From assembly GCA_958450365.1 (NCBI GenBank), contig CAUEEP010000289.1, positions 310,001-374,000 on the forward strand: a stretch of 64,000 nucleotides of DNA, written 5' to 3'. Each line of letters starts with the position of its first letter. Position 1 is the stretch's first letter. The DNA is from Mesorhabditis belari (lineage: Eukaryota; Nematoda; Chromadorea; Rhabditida; Rhabditidae). A model generated the notes under the pieces. That model was not told the origin of the DNA and ran no database searches. It saw only the letters and a program-made list of their open reading frames with translations. The translations under genes were made by a program, and so were the position numbers. Positions 33,174 to 44,560 of this stretch are shown in pieces.

Positions 33174-35554
33174 CTATGGATACGATGCGTCAAAATCGAT
33201 CAAGATCAGCTTTCCGTTTTCGGTTCGGTGTCGCGATATAATTGAACATAGGAGAAATGTTTCGGTTGCGAAGAGATGCCGAAACCAACTGCCAGCCTGA
33301 AGACGAACGAGGTCACGAACAAAGATACCTGAAAATCACAAAAATTCTCGTATAGTTGATAAAAAATTAACAACAGAATACTAACCCTGAACATAGCTTT
33401 AAACTTGAATAGTTAACGAGTCAGATTATGTAGTTAATAAATCCCACCTTAGAAGAAAACTTGAACTCTGAACAAATTTGCTTATCTTATAGCCTAAATT
33501 ACCCGGTAATCTAGAACAACATACCTTTATCCACATCCCACAGCTTGACCCAACCATCGTAAGAACTTGACACCAAAAGTCCCGAGCCGAGCAATTGCAA
33601 TGAAGTGATATTGAACGTGTGACCATTTGCGTCTTGCAGGCGATGAATGCATGAACCACCCTCACGAATGTCCCAAACCTAAAGAAAAGGAAGTAGTTGT
33701 CCTACGATTGATTAAACGTACCCCAACGTCCGAGCCGGTATAGCAGGCGACCAAACTATTTCCGCGAAGTTGCATGCCATAGTAGGGCCTTTCATGACTG
33801 TTAAGAATTGCGATGCACGCTAAATGAAACAAATATAGATTACATTGCAACAAAATAGCAACGAAGCAAAACCCACTTCCTCTTCGCACATCCCAGACGC
33901 GCATCGTTCCATCCTGACTTCCCGAGACGACAAGATCGAACTCCAACTAAAACAGAATCCTGATTAAAGCCTAAAATTGACAATTCAACTCACCAAAAGT
34001 GAAAGGACTGGATTCGTGTGACCCGTCAGCGTGTGCAAACACTCCCCCGTCTGTACATTCCAAACCTTATAGAATATAATAAAATTGAGAAAAACACATT
34101 GCCAACCTTTACAGTAAAATCATAGGCACCAGACACAACCCGCTTTCCATCAAATTGTACACACGAAACCTGAAATTTACTTTGCTTAGGCTATAACTTT
34201 GATACACGTACCGTCTCCAAGTGGCCAGCCAAAATGTGAAGGCATTTCCCGTCGGCAATGTCCCAGACTCGGAGCGTTTGATCGGACGATCCAGAAACAA
34301 GACTAAAACATTATGATTTTAGCTAAAGTAAAAAATTTAGATAACTCACGTTGTGCCATGTAGACTTATGCGGTAAACAATACTCGTATGCCTCTGGAGA
34401 ACATGACGCTGTACACCGGTTTGACCACACCAAACGCGCACCGTTCGATCAGTCGAGCCACTTAAATAATGCAATAGACTTTGTCGTCACAAGTACTTTT
34501 GTCTAGAAAATTGTTAGCTTCTTTGACAACACTTATCAATTGCACTAGCTAGAGCCCATTAACTAACCTGACAATGTATTTGCCATCCTCGCTCACTTGA
34601 GACGTATAAACAGCACCCATATGGCCAGTTAGAGTGAAAGCCGGCTAAATTGAGACATACAATAATAATTAAACGAAACAAACTTGAGCATCATCAACAT
34701 TCCAGATCCGCAACGTATTACCATTTGAACCAGTAACGATACGACCAGACTGAACTTGTATATGATCGACCGCATTATCATCGCGAGCCTAAAACAATTT
34801 TTATAGCCAAAACATTTGTTTAAACCTTTTGGACAGTGCTTGCTTGAATCGCTCGGGATCGCCAATTCGAAATGATCCGCTTCCTCCGCAAGTACAGCGA
34901 CTTCCATGACGATCGCTCATAACACCTAGAAAAAATTTAATTCAGCAACAAGTTCCGTCACTCACTGTCCATATTCGATCTCGCGTTCTCGTCGATTCTG
35001 GTGTGCTTCTTGAAGATCCATATGTGAGAAGAATGTGATTCCCGCTTGTTCATTTGCTCGATTCGTCGCCCAGCCTCCGAGAAAACGAAAACTGAAGAAA
35101 AAGCAGTTAGTGACAAGCTCGTGACGAATCCTTTACTAATGGTATTCTTACATGTGATCCAGTTCATCGAAACAAACATTATCATTTAAAATGTTATATA
35201 ATCTGTTCAAAACTGTAACACACATTGGCGCATCAAATTTCACATATCCTTTCTCCAAACATTTCTTTCGCCACGTCCGATCATCTTCACAAATTCGTTG
35301 CCACGTCCGCGAAACGCCAGCACAAACCGTCAAATCGCACGGTGCCAAATAGGAGATGATTCGATAAGCAACCTGAAAATCAACAATTAATTCCACAAGC
35401 TCGAACAAAAGACAAACCTCCTCTGGCAACTGTGACAAGAAATCCTTTTGGAACAATGGTTCGATGATGTCCCTGAATTTGAAAATTTCACTGTTTAAGG
35501 CCATTTTCTTTACTCTTCGAGTTGAGTCTTGCTGCTCTCCGGCTTGTCCGACAT
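33174..35554 (-). CDS. sel-10-like: F-box/WD40 protein, FBXW7/SEL-10-like (copy at 33.2-35.6 kb)
   Basis: Start MSDKPESSK at 35554, F-box [20 protein letters not shown] with [15 protein letters not shown], linker [20 protein letters not shown] type, full set of WD blades and tail [14 protein letters not shown] to [15 protein letters not shown] at 33174. The blade-6 exon is six bases shorter than its sisters (LEFDLVVSG for [11 protein letters not shown]), in frame. The last base of the F-box exon is T instead of G (CCAATGTGTGTT), which weakens that donor. The blade 3 loop reads [10 protein letters not shown]. No stop found. It stands head to head with the 37.1-kb gene, with 1.5 kb between the start codons. 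Confidence 0.85.
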
Positions 35555-35876
35555 CTCCCCTAAATGAAAAATTACAGCAGAGATAGCACCGTAAATCACA
35601 AAATGACAAATCCCTCAGCAAAATACTACTACTAGCTACCGTAAATATTGTAATGGTACCGCAGCCATTACAATGAATGAAAGCTTTCCAATGAAATAAG
35701 TTGATAGCTGTTCTAGAAACAGAGATCTGCATGTTCAAACCTTAGCATGCCGTTTGTTGTATCGATGAAATCGAGAAGCAAGTCTACCCGTAGGGCACCG
35801 TAGGGCACCGTAGGGTAGGGATGGGGTACTATTAGAGTATTTACGGTAGATAAGCCTACTAAAAGAATTGACCAGA

Positions 35877-36775
35877 ATGAATTTTATCGCAAAAACTCTC
35901 TTTCCATACACAAAAGGAGCGCGTTTTAGAACTCGCCATCAAAAGACCTACGGTAGAATGTACACAAAACCATACTTTGTGGTTCCAGTTTTCAGAAAGC
36001 TGATTCCATTGCGCTTTTTAGCGCTTCACCAACAAAATAACCTTTAGTGCACCATCTCGTAGGTAAGTTTAGGTTTATCAGCAGGGTTGAAAAGACGCTG
36101 GGGTATTGAAACTGCGGACGCCGAAGATTTACGCGTATTTAACCTCAACGGGGCGTAGAATTTTTCATTCGTCATATTTAGCCGCAAAGCTTGTTTTGCG
36201 TTCCAGCACAAAGTTTTGAGCGCTAAATTTATTTCGTCGCCAATATTACTTTACATATCAAGGACTTCCCCGTCTTATACAATTCATCGAACTCGAAATC
36301 GTAGTGAAAGCGTCCTCGAATACCCCTGTGAGACATTTTGAAACGAATTGCTCGCCAAATATCGAAGCCTCACAGCAACTCGAAATCGTAGTGAAAGCGT
36401 CCTCGAATACCCTTGTCAGACATTTTGAAACGAATTGCTCGCCAAATATCGAGGCGTCATAGCAAGGAGAAGCTATCTAGGAGCGTCCAATAAGAGTAGG
36501 GATTAGGGAGCCGAGAATGTAAGAGCGGGTCAAGTTATGATATCGCCTAGTATTGTGTGTGTCATATTGTGATTATCGTGCCAAATAAACCACATACGGA
36601 GTCACCGGTGTAGATCTTATTATTAATCAAATCGCCGTTTGCATACGGGCATTTCAAGAATTGACTGACAATTTGCGGCGTCAAGAGAACATTGGTCGCT
36701 TTGTGGAGAAGTCGTGAAACGGTCTGGTGAGAGATTCGATACGCGACTCGAACAGCAACTCGAAATCGTAGTCTC
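35877..36775. repeat. Short ORF copy and Harbinger debris with 86-bp tandem duplication
   Basis: Starts with a short-ORF family copy (MNFIAKTLFPYTKGARF). After GAAAAGACGCTGGGGTATTG there is an inverted Harbinger exon piece, then two head-to-tail copies of an 86-bp unit (AACTCGAAATCGTAGTGAAA start, at about 36292 and 36379), then an HTH fragment (minus strand, about 36640-36740). No intact gene. Confidence 0.55.
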
Positions 36776-37093
36776 TAGTGCCCTAAGGGTAGATTTGCTT
36801 ATCGATTTTATACAAACGACATGCTAATGTTTGAACGTTCAGATCTCTGTTTCTAGAACAGCTATCAACTTATTTCATTGGAAAGCTTTCATTCATCGTA
36901 ATGGCTGCGGTACCATTACAATATTTACGGTAGCTAGTAGTAGTAGTATTTTCCTCAGGGATTTTTCAGTTTGTTATTTACGGTGTTATCTCTGCTGTAA
37001 TTTTTCATTTAGAGGAGTTGGGACTTTTGGTGACAAGTTCTCACGATGGCTTGGTCAAGCTGTGGGATGTGGATATCATTAAAATCATTTTTC

Positions 37094-39484
37094 ATGTCGG
37101 ACAAGCCGGAGAGCAGCAAGACTCAACTCGAAGAGTAAAGAGAATGACCTTAAACATTTAATTTTCAAAGTCAGGGATATCATCCAACCATTGGTCCAAA
37201 AGGATTTTTTGTCACAGTTGCCAGAGGAGGTTTGTCTTTTGTTAAAGCTTGTGGGAGTAATTGTTTATTTTTAGGTTGCTTATTCTATCATCGCCTATTT
37301 GACGCCGTGCGATTTGACGGTTTGTGCTGGCGTTTCGCGGAGGTGGCAGCGAATTTGTGAAGATGATCGGACGTGGCAAAAGAAATGTTTGGAGAAAGGA
37401 TATGTGAAATTTGATGCGCCAAGGTGTGTTACAGTTTTGAACAGATTATATAACATTTAAAATGATAATGTTTGTTTCGATGAACTGGATCACATGTAAG
37501 AATACCATTAGTAAAGGATTCGTCACGAGCTTCTCACTCACTTCTTTTTCTTCAGTTTTCGTTTTCTCGGAGGCTGGGCGACGAATCGAGCAAATGAGGA
37601 AGCGGGAATCACAATCCCCTCACATATGGACCTTCAAGAAGCACACCAGAATCGACGAGAACGCGAGGTCGCATATGGACAGTTAGTGACGCAACTTGTT
37701 GCTAAATGAAGTCTATTCTAGATGTTATGAGCGATCTTCATGGAAGTCGTTGTACTTGCGGAAGCAGCGAATCATTTCCAATTGGCGATCCCGACCGATT
37801 CAATCAAGCACTGTTCTAAAGGTTTGGCCAAAAGCTTTGTTTTGTTGTTTGTTGTGACAAAAATTGTTTTTGAGGGTCACGATGAATATGCGATCCGTTT
37901 TCCAAAAATTCACTCAGATCGTATCGTTGCGGATTCATATGATAATACGTTGCAGGTCTGGAATGTTGATGATGCTCAAGTTTGTTTCGTTTTACCATTA
38001 TCATACGTCCTAATTTAGCCGGCTTTCGCTCTAACTGGCCATATGGGTCTTGTTCATACGTCTCAAGTGAGCGATGATGGCAAATACATTCTCGGGTTAG
38101 TTCATAGACTTTAGCTAGTGCAATTGAGAAGTGTTGTCAAAGAAGCTAACAATTTTCTAGACAAAAATGCTTGTGACAACAAAGCGTATTGCAATATTTA
38201 AGTCACTCTTCTTCTTCGGTGCGCGTTTGGTGTGGTCAAACCGGTGTACAGCGTCATATTTTGCGGGGACATACGGATTCTGTTCGGTGCATGCGTCTAC
38301 ATGGCACAACGTGAGTTATCTAGATTTTCTGGTTTAGCTAAAGTCAGAATGTTTTAGTCTTGTTTCTGGATCAGACGATGGAACACTCCGAGTCTGGGAC
38401 CTTGTCGACGGGAAATGCCTTCACATTTTGGCTGGCCACTTGGGGATTGTATTTGAATCAAGGTTTTAGCCTGAACAAAGTTAAATTTCAGGTGCGTTGT
38501 GTACAATTTGATGGAAGACGGGTTGTGTCTGGTGCCAATGATTGTACTGTAAAGGTATTTAATGCTTTTTTTGTACAATTTTATAATATTCTATAAGGTT
38601 TGGAATGTGCAGACGGGGGAGTGTTTGCAGACGCTGACGGGTCACACGAAGTTAGTCTATGCACTTTTGGTGAGTTGAATTGTCAATTTTTGGGTTTAAT
38701 CAGGTTTCTGTTTTGGTTTGAGCCGCAGCGCGATCTTGTCATCTCGAAAGGTTGGGATAGAACGATGCGCGTCTGGGATTTGCGAAGAGCAAGTGTGTTT
38801 TACTTCGCTATTTTGTTGCAATCTCCTCTATATTTGTTTCTTTCAGCCTGCATCGCGATTCTTGTCACACATCAAAGTTCGGACTCTGACTTCCAGCTTC
38901 GCGGAAATTTTTTGGTTTCCTTCGATACCTACTCGGACGTTGGGGTACGTTTAATCAATTCTATAAAAGCTACTTCCTTTTCTTTAGGTTTGGGACATTC
39001 GTGACGGTGGTTCGTGCATTCGTCGCCTGCAAGGCGTAAATGGTCACATCACTTCATTGCAATTGCTCGGCTCGGGACTTTTGGTGACAACTTCGTATGA
39101 TTGCTCGGTCCAGGTTTGGGATGTGGATAAAGGTATGTTGTTCTGAATTACCTAGTAATATAGGCTATAAGATAAGCAAATTTATCCAGACCTCGAGTTT
39201 TCTTCTAAAGTAGAATTTATTGACTACATAGCTTGACTCGTTAACTATTCAAATTTAAATCATTACTCGCGGTTAGTATTCCGTTGTTAATTTTTTGATC
39301 AACGATACGAGTATTTTTGTGATTTTCAGGTACCTTTGTTCGTGACCTCGTTCGTCTTGATCGACACAGTTGGAGATGGCATTGCCAAGCCACCGAAACA
39401 TTGCTCGTCTGTGCAGGTGAATCAGAAAACAGAGACGGTGGCACAAAGCTCATCTTGATCGATTTTGACACATCGTATCCATAG
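37094..39484 (+). CDS. sel-10-like: F-box/WD40 protein, FBXW7/SEL-10-like (copy at 37.1-39.5 kb)
   Basis: Start MSDKPESSK at 37094 and F-box [20 protein letters not shown]. The linker exon holds [20 protein letters not shown] and the donor follows TVLK (the apparent TAA in another frame is not in the coding frame). The blades read [56 protein letters not shown] and VQVWDVDK. The tail is [16 protein letters not shown] to LILIDFDTSYP-stop. Blade 3 has SSSSVRVW in place of xxDxTVRVW after an in-frame change, and the next loop carries SVRCMRLHG. The 5' leader contains the stray blade fragment described separately. Frame open throughout. Confidence 0.85.
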
Positions 39485-40926
39485 GTATATTCGGATTTTT
39501 GCTTTTTCCCAATTTTTGCTTGGTTGCCTTATTGTGATTTTCTGAAGAAGTTTTTTGGTTTTTCCAATTGTTCTGAGTTTTCATGGCTCTCTCGGTTAGC
39601 GTTTGTGATTTCCTTTGAAATATTTCTCACTTTTTGCAGATTTTTCTGTATGACGACGTGTTCATTTTGTTTACCCTTATTTTTCCATTGATCTGCTTTT
39701 ATTTACTAAAAATCATTCTGGTAACAACAATCTTTTCGTTTTTCTGTCAAGTGTTTCCTTGTGTGATTGTTTCCAAGGGTGTTTCTATTGCTTTCAGTTG
39801 TGTGGGTCGTTTTTGTTACACAATTTACACATGCAATATAAATGGCTTAAACTGGTTCACAAATAAAAAGAAATGGTAAACTTGTTTAGAGTTGCGTGTA
39901 ACAAAATAGTAAGCAGGGTTTTGTTACTTGGAACGTGTGAGCAATCGAACGTTGAAAAGTACACGGCACATTTGAACATAGTAGGCCTAAAGCCATTGTT
40001 TTTTCTTGGAGTGAGGAAAAGGAATCGTATATAAGTCGGCGTTCGTGATTTTTTCGCACCAATTTTTTGCAATAATTTTCGCTAAAAGTACGATAATTTT
40101 TCGCAAATGTGGGATTTAAAAAACGCATTATTCGCGAGGAAAACACTCTACTCGCCACCTTGGACGCGTCCTCCGAAACTCTTCTCCCCCTTCCATGTCA
40201 ATCTAATCCATTCTTGCTTTTCCGTTGAATCACAGCTTAAAAAGAGCTTAAAAAGAAAAAAGGCACAAACTTATCAACGTCTCACAAAAGAAGATTCAGA
40301 AAAAAGGTCAAAGTGTGACCGGATCGATGTGTCATTTCCTGGGCCAAAAAAAGAACGGGGAAATGGGAGGAAACTGAACGATTCTGATCGAGAAAATGGC
40401 AAAAAGAACAGAAAAATCAGACAAAAAAGAAAAATGCAAACGTTGCTACGTCACCAGGAAGCGAATTTTTAGGCATTTTTCTTTTTTACGGTAATAACGG
40501 GAATCATCTGAAAAGAAGAAAAAGGGGGGATCTTCGGAGCTAAAGAGCCTCAGGAAAAACCCCGCCAAAGAAAGCTCGCTTCTTTTTGACGAGCTTTTGA
40601 TTCAAACTGTTGAGAAAAGTTGGATTGTCTATTATTTTTCAGCAAAATTCCCTCGATTCCCATATTTTGAGGGATTTTTAATAGCATTACCGCAGCAAAA
40701 TAGACCGCTTGACCCAGGGAAACTCGAGGAAAATCTAGGGAAAGTTTGGGTGAGTCTGCACAGAAAGAGTGTGTTTGCATTTTAGCGCGAGCACAAACTG
40801 ATGAACGAAGCTACTAGGAGTTCCAGGGTTGAGTAATCAGAATCCAGCCGAAAAAGATCGATAAATCTTGTGCAAAGAGCGTTTGTTATTGAATAGTTTA
40901 CGAGAAATTTTAGAACGAATCACCAG
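39485..40926. other. 3' flank and duplicated spacer (copy of 26.4-28.1 kb)
   Basis: Near-identical to the earlier copy from about 39915 on (TTGGAACGTGTGAGCAATCG, TATATAAGTCGG, CACAGAAAGAGTGTGTTTGC). Small indels disrupt every open frame between copies, so no gene is supported. Confidence 0.45.
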
Positions 40927-41009
40927 TGTCATCACCGGGTTTCGGAATCGGCCCCCAATCCGATTTTCTTTTACCAAATGAACCTCCGCCTCCATATTTT
41001 CCTGATCAG
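40927..41009 (+). CDS. Proline-rich PPPY exon, second copy (partial gene)
   Basis: Same splice borders and frame as 28088-28170. It reads SSPGFGIGPQSDFLLPNEPP then PPYFPDQ. Two coding changes relative to the first copy (Ser to Leu, Ser to Pro) with no frame loss. Confidence 0.45.
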
Positions 41010-41218
41010 GTTCGTGAGAAGCAAGGTTTGCAAAAAAAATCCAAACAATTCAGTAATCCAAGCCAAGTCCAGGGATTTTTTGTGAGTCAGGCTTTCAGTA
41101 AAGCCAACAATTTATAGGCCAAGGCGCGTAAAGCCCGGTCAGGACTGGCTACTGGTTTGGTCTGGGCGTTTGGAACAAAGTTGAGTGGTACACAACTCTT
41201 GAGAATTGGAAATCTTTT

Positions 41219-41800
41219 TTTTAAGTACTCCGAATAACTGCTCGATGATGACACGCAAGAATGTAATTCAATTTCTTTTCTTGAGCGCTGTAAGCATTTC
41301 GAAGTAGTGGCATGCAAATTTGGATGTTTGCATAACCCTTGTCAGCAATTAAATGATATTTCTTCTGTGGCTTGTTTGTATCTGTTAGAGGAGATGAAGA
41401 AGAATTTGTGTTGATGAAGCATTGGTGGCGCAATTAGATGTGCCATCGAGAGAACCCCAAATAGTTGGGAGAAGATTGCTGAATGTCATCGTACATCGAT
41501 CCTTCTCGCCGTCTGAATACGGGTATTTCAACAATTTGAACTAACAATTTTAACATCGATCGCTTTGTGGAGAAGTCGTGAAATGGTCTGCTGAGAGATT
41601 CCAAGAGAGCAAGATCAAACTATTTTGAAACGAATTGCTCGCCAAATATCGAGTCACAAGAATGGGCTCATGAATTGTACAAGACGGAGAAACCCTTGAT
41701 ATGTAAAGTGATATCGGCGACGAAATGTCTCATCGGAAAGTTGGAATTCCGTGATCTGATCGACTCGGCGATAGAAAATTCGCTGCCTCATTCATAAAAA
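41219..41800 (-). mobile_element. PIF/Harbinger transposase remnant, second long copy
   Basis: Collinear with 28379-29012: KYHLIADKGYANIQICMPLL near 41340, WGSLDGTSN-type stretch near 41450, LGISQQTISRLLHK near 41590, N-terminal FRRRYHFTYQGFLRLVQF near 41700. About 45 bases between HTH and N-terminal part are missing relative to the other copy. Not functional. Confidence 0.7.
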
Positions 41801-42014
41801 AGAAATTAAAACAAGAAAAGGAAGAATTCAAGTTATAAAAGCAAAAACCTGAAAAACAAAGAATCGAAAATCACGAATTCGGAGTCTGAGGCTCAGGAAA
41901 ATGGGATAGTGTAACAATACTGTTAATGGTATTATGACTGCAAAGTTTTATATTGAATAAAATCAATAGATATTTGCATTTGAATGTAGTAAAATCAGAA
42001 ATCTTTCTTTTTAG

Positions 42015-42489
42015 GCCTCTTCCTGCTCCATTTCGCGTACAAAACCCGAAAAAACAATCCGGAATCGAGGAAATGGCTTTGGTTGTCAGGTTGGCTTTGG
42101 TGTCGGGGATTATTTTCACAATTGACATTCCGGCATAACTCTATTGGTGATCCATTGGAATGATATTAATTGAGAGCTTTTGGCCTTGAGTTTCTTCTAC
42201 ATTTCTATCATAATATATGCGGGTAGTTTTTGCAAAAAATCTAAAAAGATTCTCATTTTTGTCTATGAGCTTTCTCAGCTAAAGTTTTCACTCTCAATTT
42301 TTTTAAATTTCTAGAAATAGTCAAAATTTTCTTTTTTTATTACAGTATTTATTCGCATTTCCTTTCCCCAGTTTTATCCAATTCTCGGTCGATATCCTTT
42401 ATCTTTCGAAATCCACGTTTCATCGTGGGCATGCCCCGTTTCAACGTGAAGAAACGACGAGAAAACGTGGGTGGCATTGTGCACGTTGA
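42015..42489 (+). pseudogene. Small membrane protein copy e, premature stop
   Basis: GLFLLHFAYKTRKNN start, with a duplicated GGCTTTGGT segment and the same IIFTIDIPA-stop as copy d. Shared stop means copies d and e were duplicated after the damage. The last exon after TTATTACAG is preserved. Confidence 0.6.
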
Positions 42490-43900
42490 GCACTGAAAAA
42501 TTTGCATTTGTCGTAGCTGATTCTGAAAGAAATTTTTTTTGGTAAATCTTTCTAGTAGGTGAACCCTTTAATGTATAAAGGCAATACTATATCATTTTGA
42601 TCAGGGCTGTATGCTGGATGGATCATCCACTGTATGCTGGATGGGTTTACGCCCATTCAAATGAGTTTAGTTTAGAACGAGGGATTATCGAAACATGCGG
42701 CCTTATCATGTCAAATAATGATTTTTCTCTTTGAGGTCTTTTCTTGAGATTTGACTGACTTGTTAAGTCCGAATTTGATTTCGGTCAGCATTCGGAGCAT
42801 TTGAGTTCGTTAAGTGTTGTCTTGCCATTCAAAATTTCCTAGTAGATAGGCTCTTTCAAATCTCAGAGCACCGAGAGCGTAAACTTCTTCTCAAGAGATG
42901 CTAGCAAAAGCTCCACGTTTTTTTGCTCTAAAATCCTTTGCGCCACGTTTCATTTGCACCAAATTTCTAAAGATCACTGTAACAAATCACTTTTTCCCAA
43001 CTTCTAACCAACATTTTTCAGTTTTCCTCTTCACAATTTCCGTTCTCACTGTTTTCAATAAGAAACACATTTAAATACCCATACAGACCTCAAAAACAAT
43101 CATTTTTGTGTCACCGATTAGACTTTTTACCCTTTATATCGATTTGATGTCATTTTCAGATCCGACGAAGGCGTCATGTAGCGAGCAACGTTGACGAGAA
43201 AAAAATAGAAATAAACAATCAGAGTTGGTAGGGAAGTGTGTTGAAAAGCCGAAATTTGACGCAAATGATACGTGGCCCAAATAATTTGATCCTTTTCTGC
43301 TAGCACCTCCTTCTCATGCACATTTGGCATGATGTCGTGCTCGGACTTTTCCCCGCAGCAACCCATTGACTTCTGATTTTGACAACAAAATAACGTCACT
43401 TTCTCTACCTTGATCCCTCTCAAATCTCTCCATTCCCACAAATCAAAGTTCTCGTCTAACTTCTCTGCAAAAAAGAAAGTTTTAAAATAATCCATTGGCA
43501 TTATCGAATTTCGAGAAGATTTATGGGTTCAAGTCGGAAATTTGAGGCGAGATTTGAGGCGAAATTTGTGGCGAAAATTGAGGCAAAAATTGTGATTTTT
43601 GATTACAAAAGTTCGAATCGCGAAAATCTGTGGTCATTGGTGAAATCAGGAAAGAAACTTATTTTTCTTTGTTCTGAGAAATTTTGAGCGAAAAATTCAT
43701 TGTGATTTAACAGGCTACAAATCTTTGCCTTTAGCTTTACATTTTTGGAAAACTAATATGAGTTTTCTGTGGGTTTACGAAGTTCGAAGCTCTACGAAAG
43801 TATTCGACCTTGGAAGTGGGCACTTACACAGTTGATTACGGTAGAAAGGAAGTATCAAGAGTAAGTTAGAAAGGAAGTGTAAACTTCAAACAAACAACAG

Positions 43901-44190
43901 ACTTCAAACATTCCGCCACCAATTCTCGAAATCAAAGTCCCACCACCGCCAAAAGTCGACATTCCAGGATGTTATGTGAACGGGAAAGGTAAACACAAAT
44001 CATAAAGTTTCCTCGAATTTCCATTTAACCCCTAAACTACCGTCAACGATTTGTTCAGGTTTTGTCTGTTGCAATAAACATCTCGAAAACGTCATTGACA
44101 ACACAATGAAAGAGGTGAATTCTGGGATCTAAAGGGTTTTCTTTAACTTTTGCACGGATTAACGACAAAGCAAAAGAGCAAGAAGCAAAA
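43901..44190 (+). pseudogene. Ground-like gene copy 4, with proline-rich 5' exon, 3' end lost
   Basis: Unlike the other copies it keeps the upstream exon (43901-43988): NIPPPILEIKVPPPPKVDIP, then GCYVNGKG. The Cys-Cys exon (about 44061-44114) follows. The third exon begins INDKAKEQEAK and then switches at about 44190 to RNase H 5'-exon sequence (44205-44300). A proline-rich linker before a ground-like domain is usual for the family. Confidence 0.7.
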
Positions 44191-44560
44191 AAAAGGTGAC
44201 CAACCTCTAATAAATCGTCGAATCCGGAATCAGCATGTCAAAAGACCCCACATCATGATGTCAAACTCGAATGATAAAGTCATCTGTATTCGAACCCTTT
44301 ATATCTAATAACCTTAAATAATTTTTTTTAACGTAAATTTCTATGCAGATTTCTTAAATGCAAATTTTGATACGTAAATCTCATTATCAATTTCTTTGCT
44401 AACTTGCTCACGATTGTTGTTATGAGAATAATTTTTAGTAAATAAAAGCAGATTAATGGCAAAATCAAGGCTAACAAAATGAAAACTTTAGCATACAAGA
44501 AAGTCTGCAAAACGTGGGAAATATTTTAAAGGAAATCACAAACGCTGAATCAGAATATAA

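Noticed and set aside
37795..37825. Apparent in-frame TAA (TTCTAAAGG) in three FBXW7-like copies
   Set aside because: It belongs to a different frame. The frame encoding [20 protein letters not shown] reads ACT GTT CTA AAG there and ends at a GT donor.
40107..40472. 121-residue plus frame rich in Lys
   Set aside because: The homologous block at 27.3-27.6 kb has indels that break the same frame, so it is not conserved as protein.
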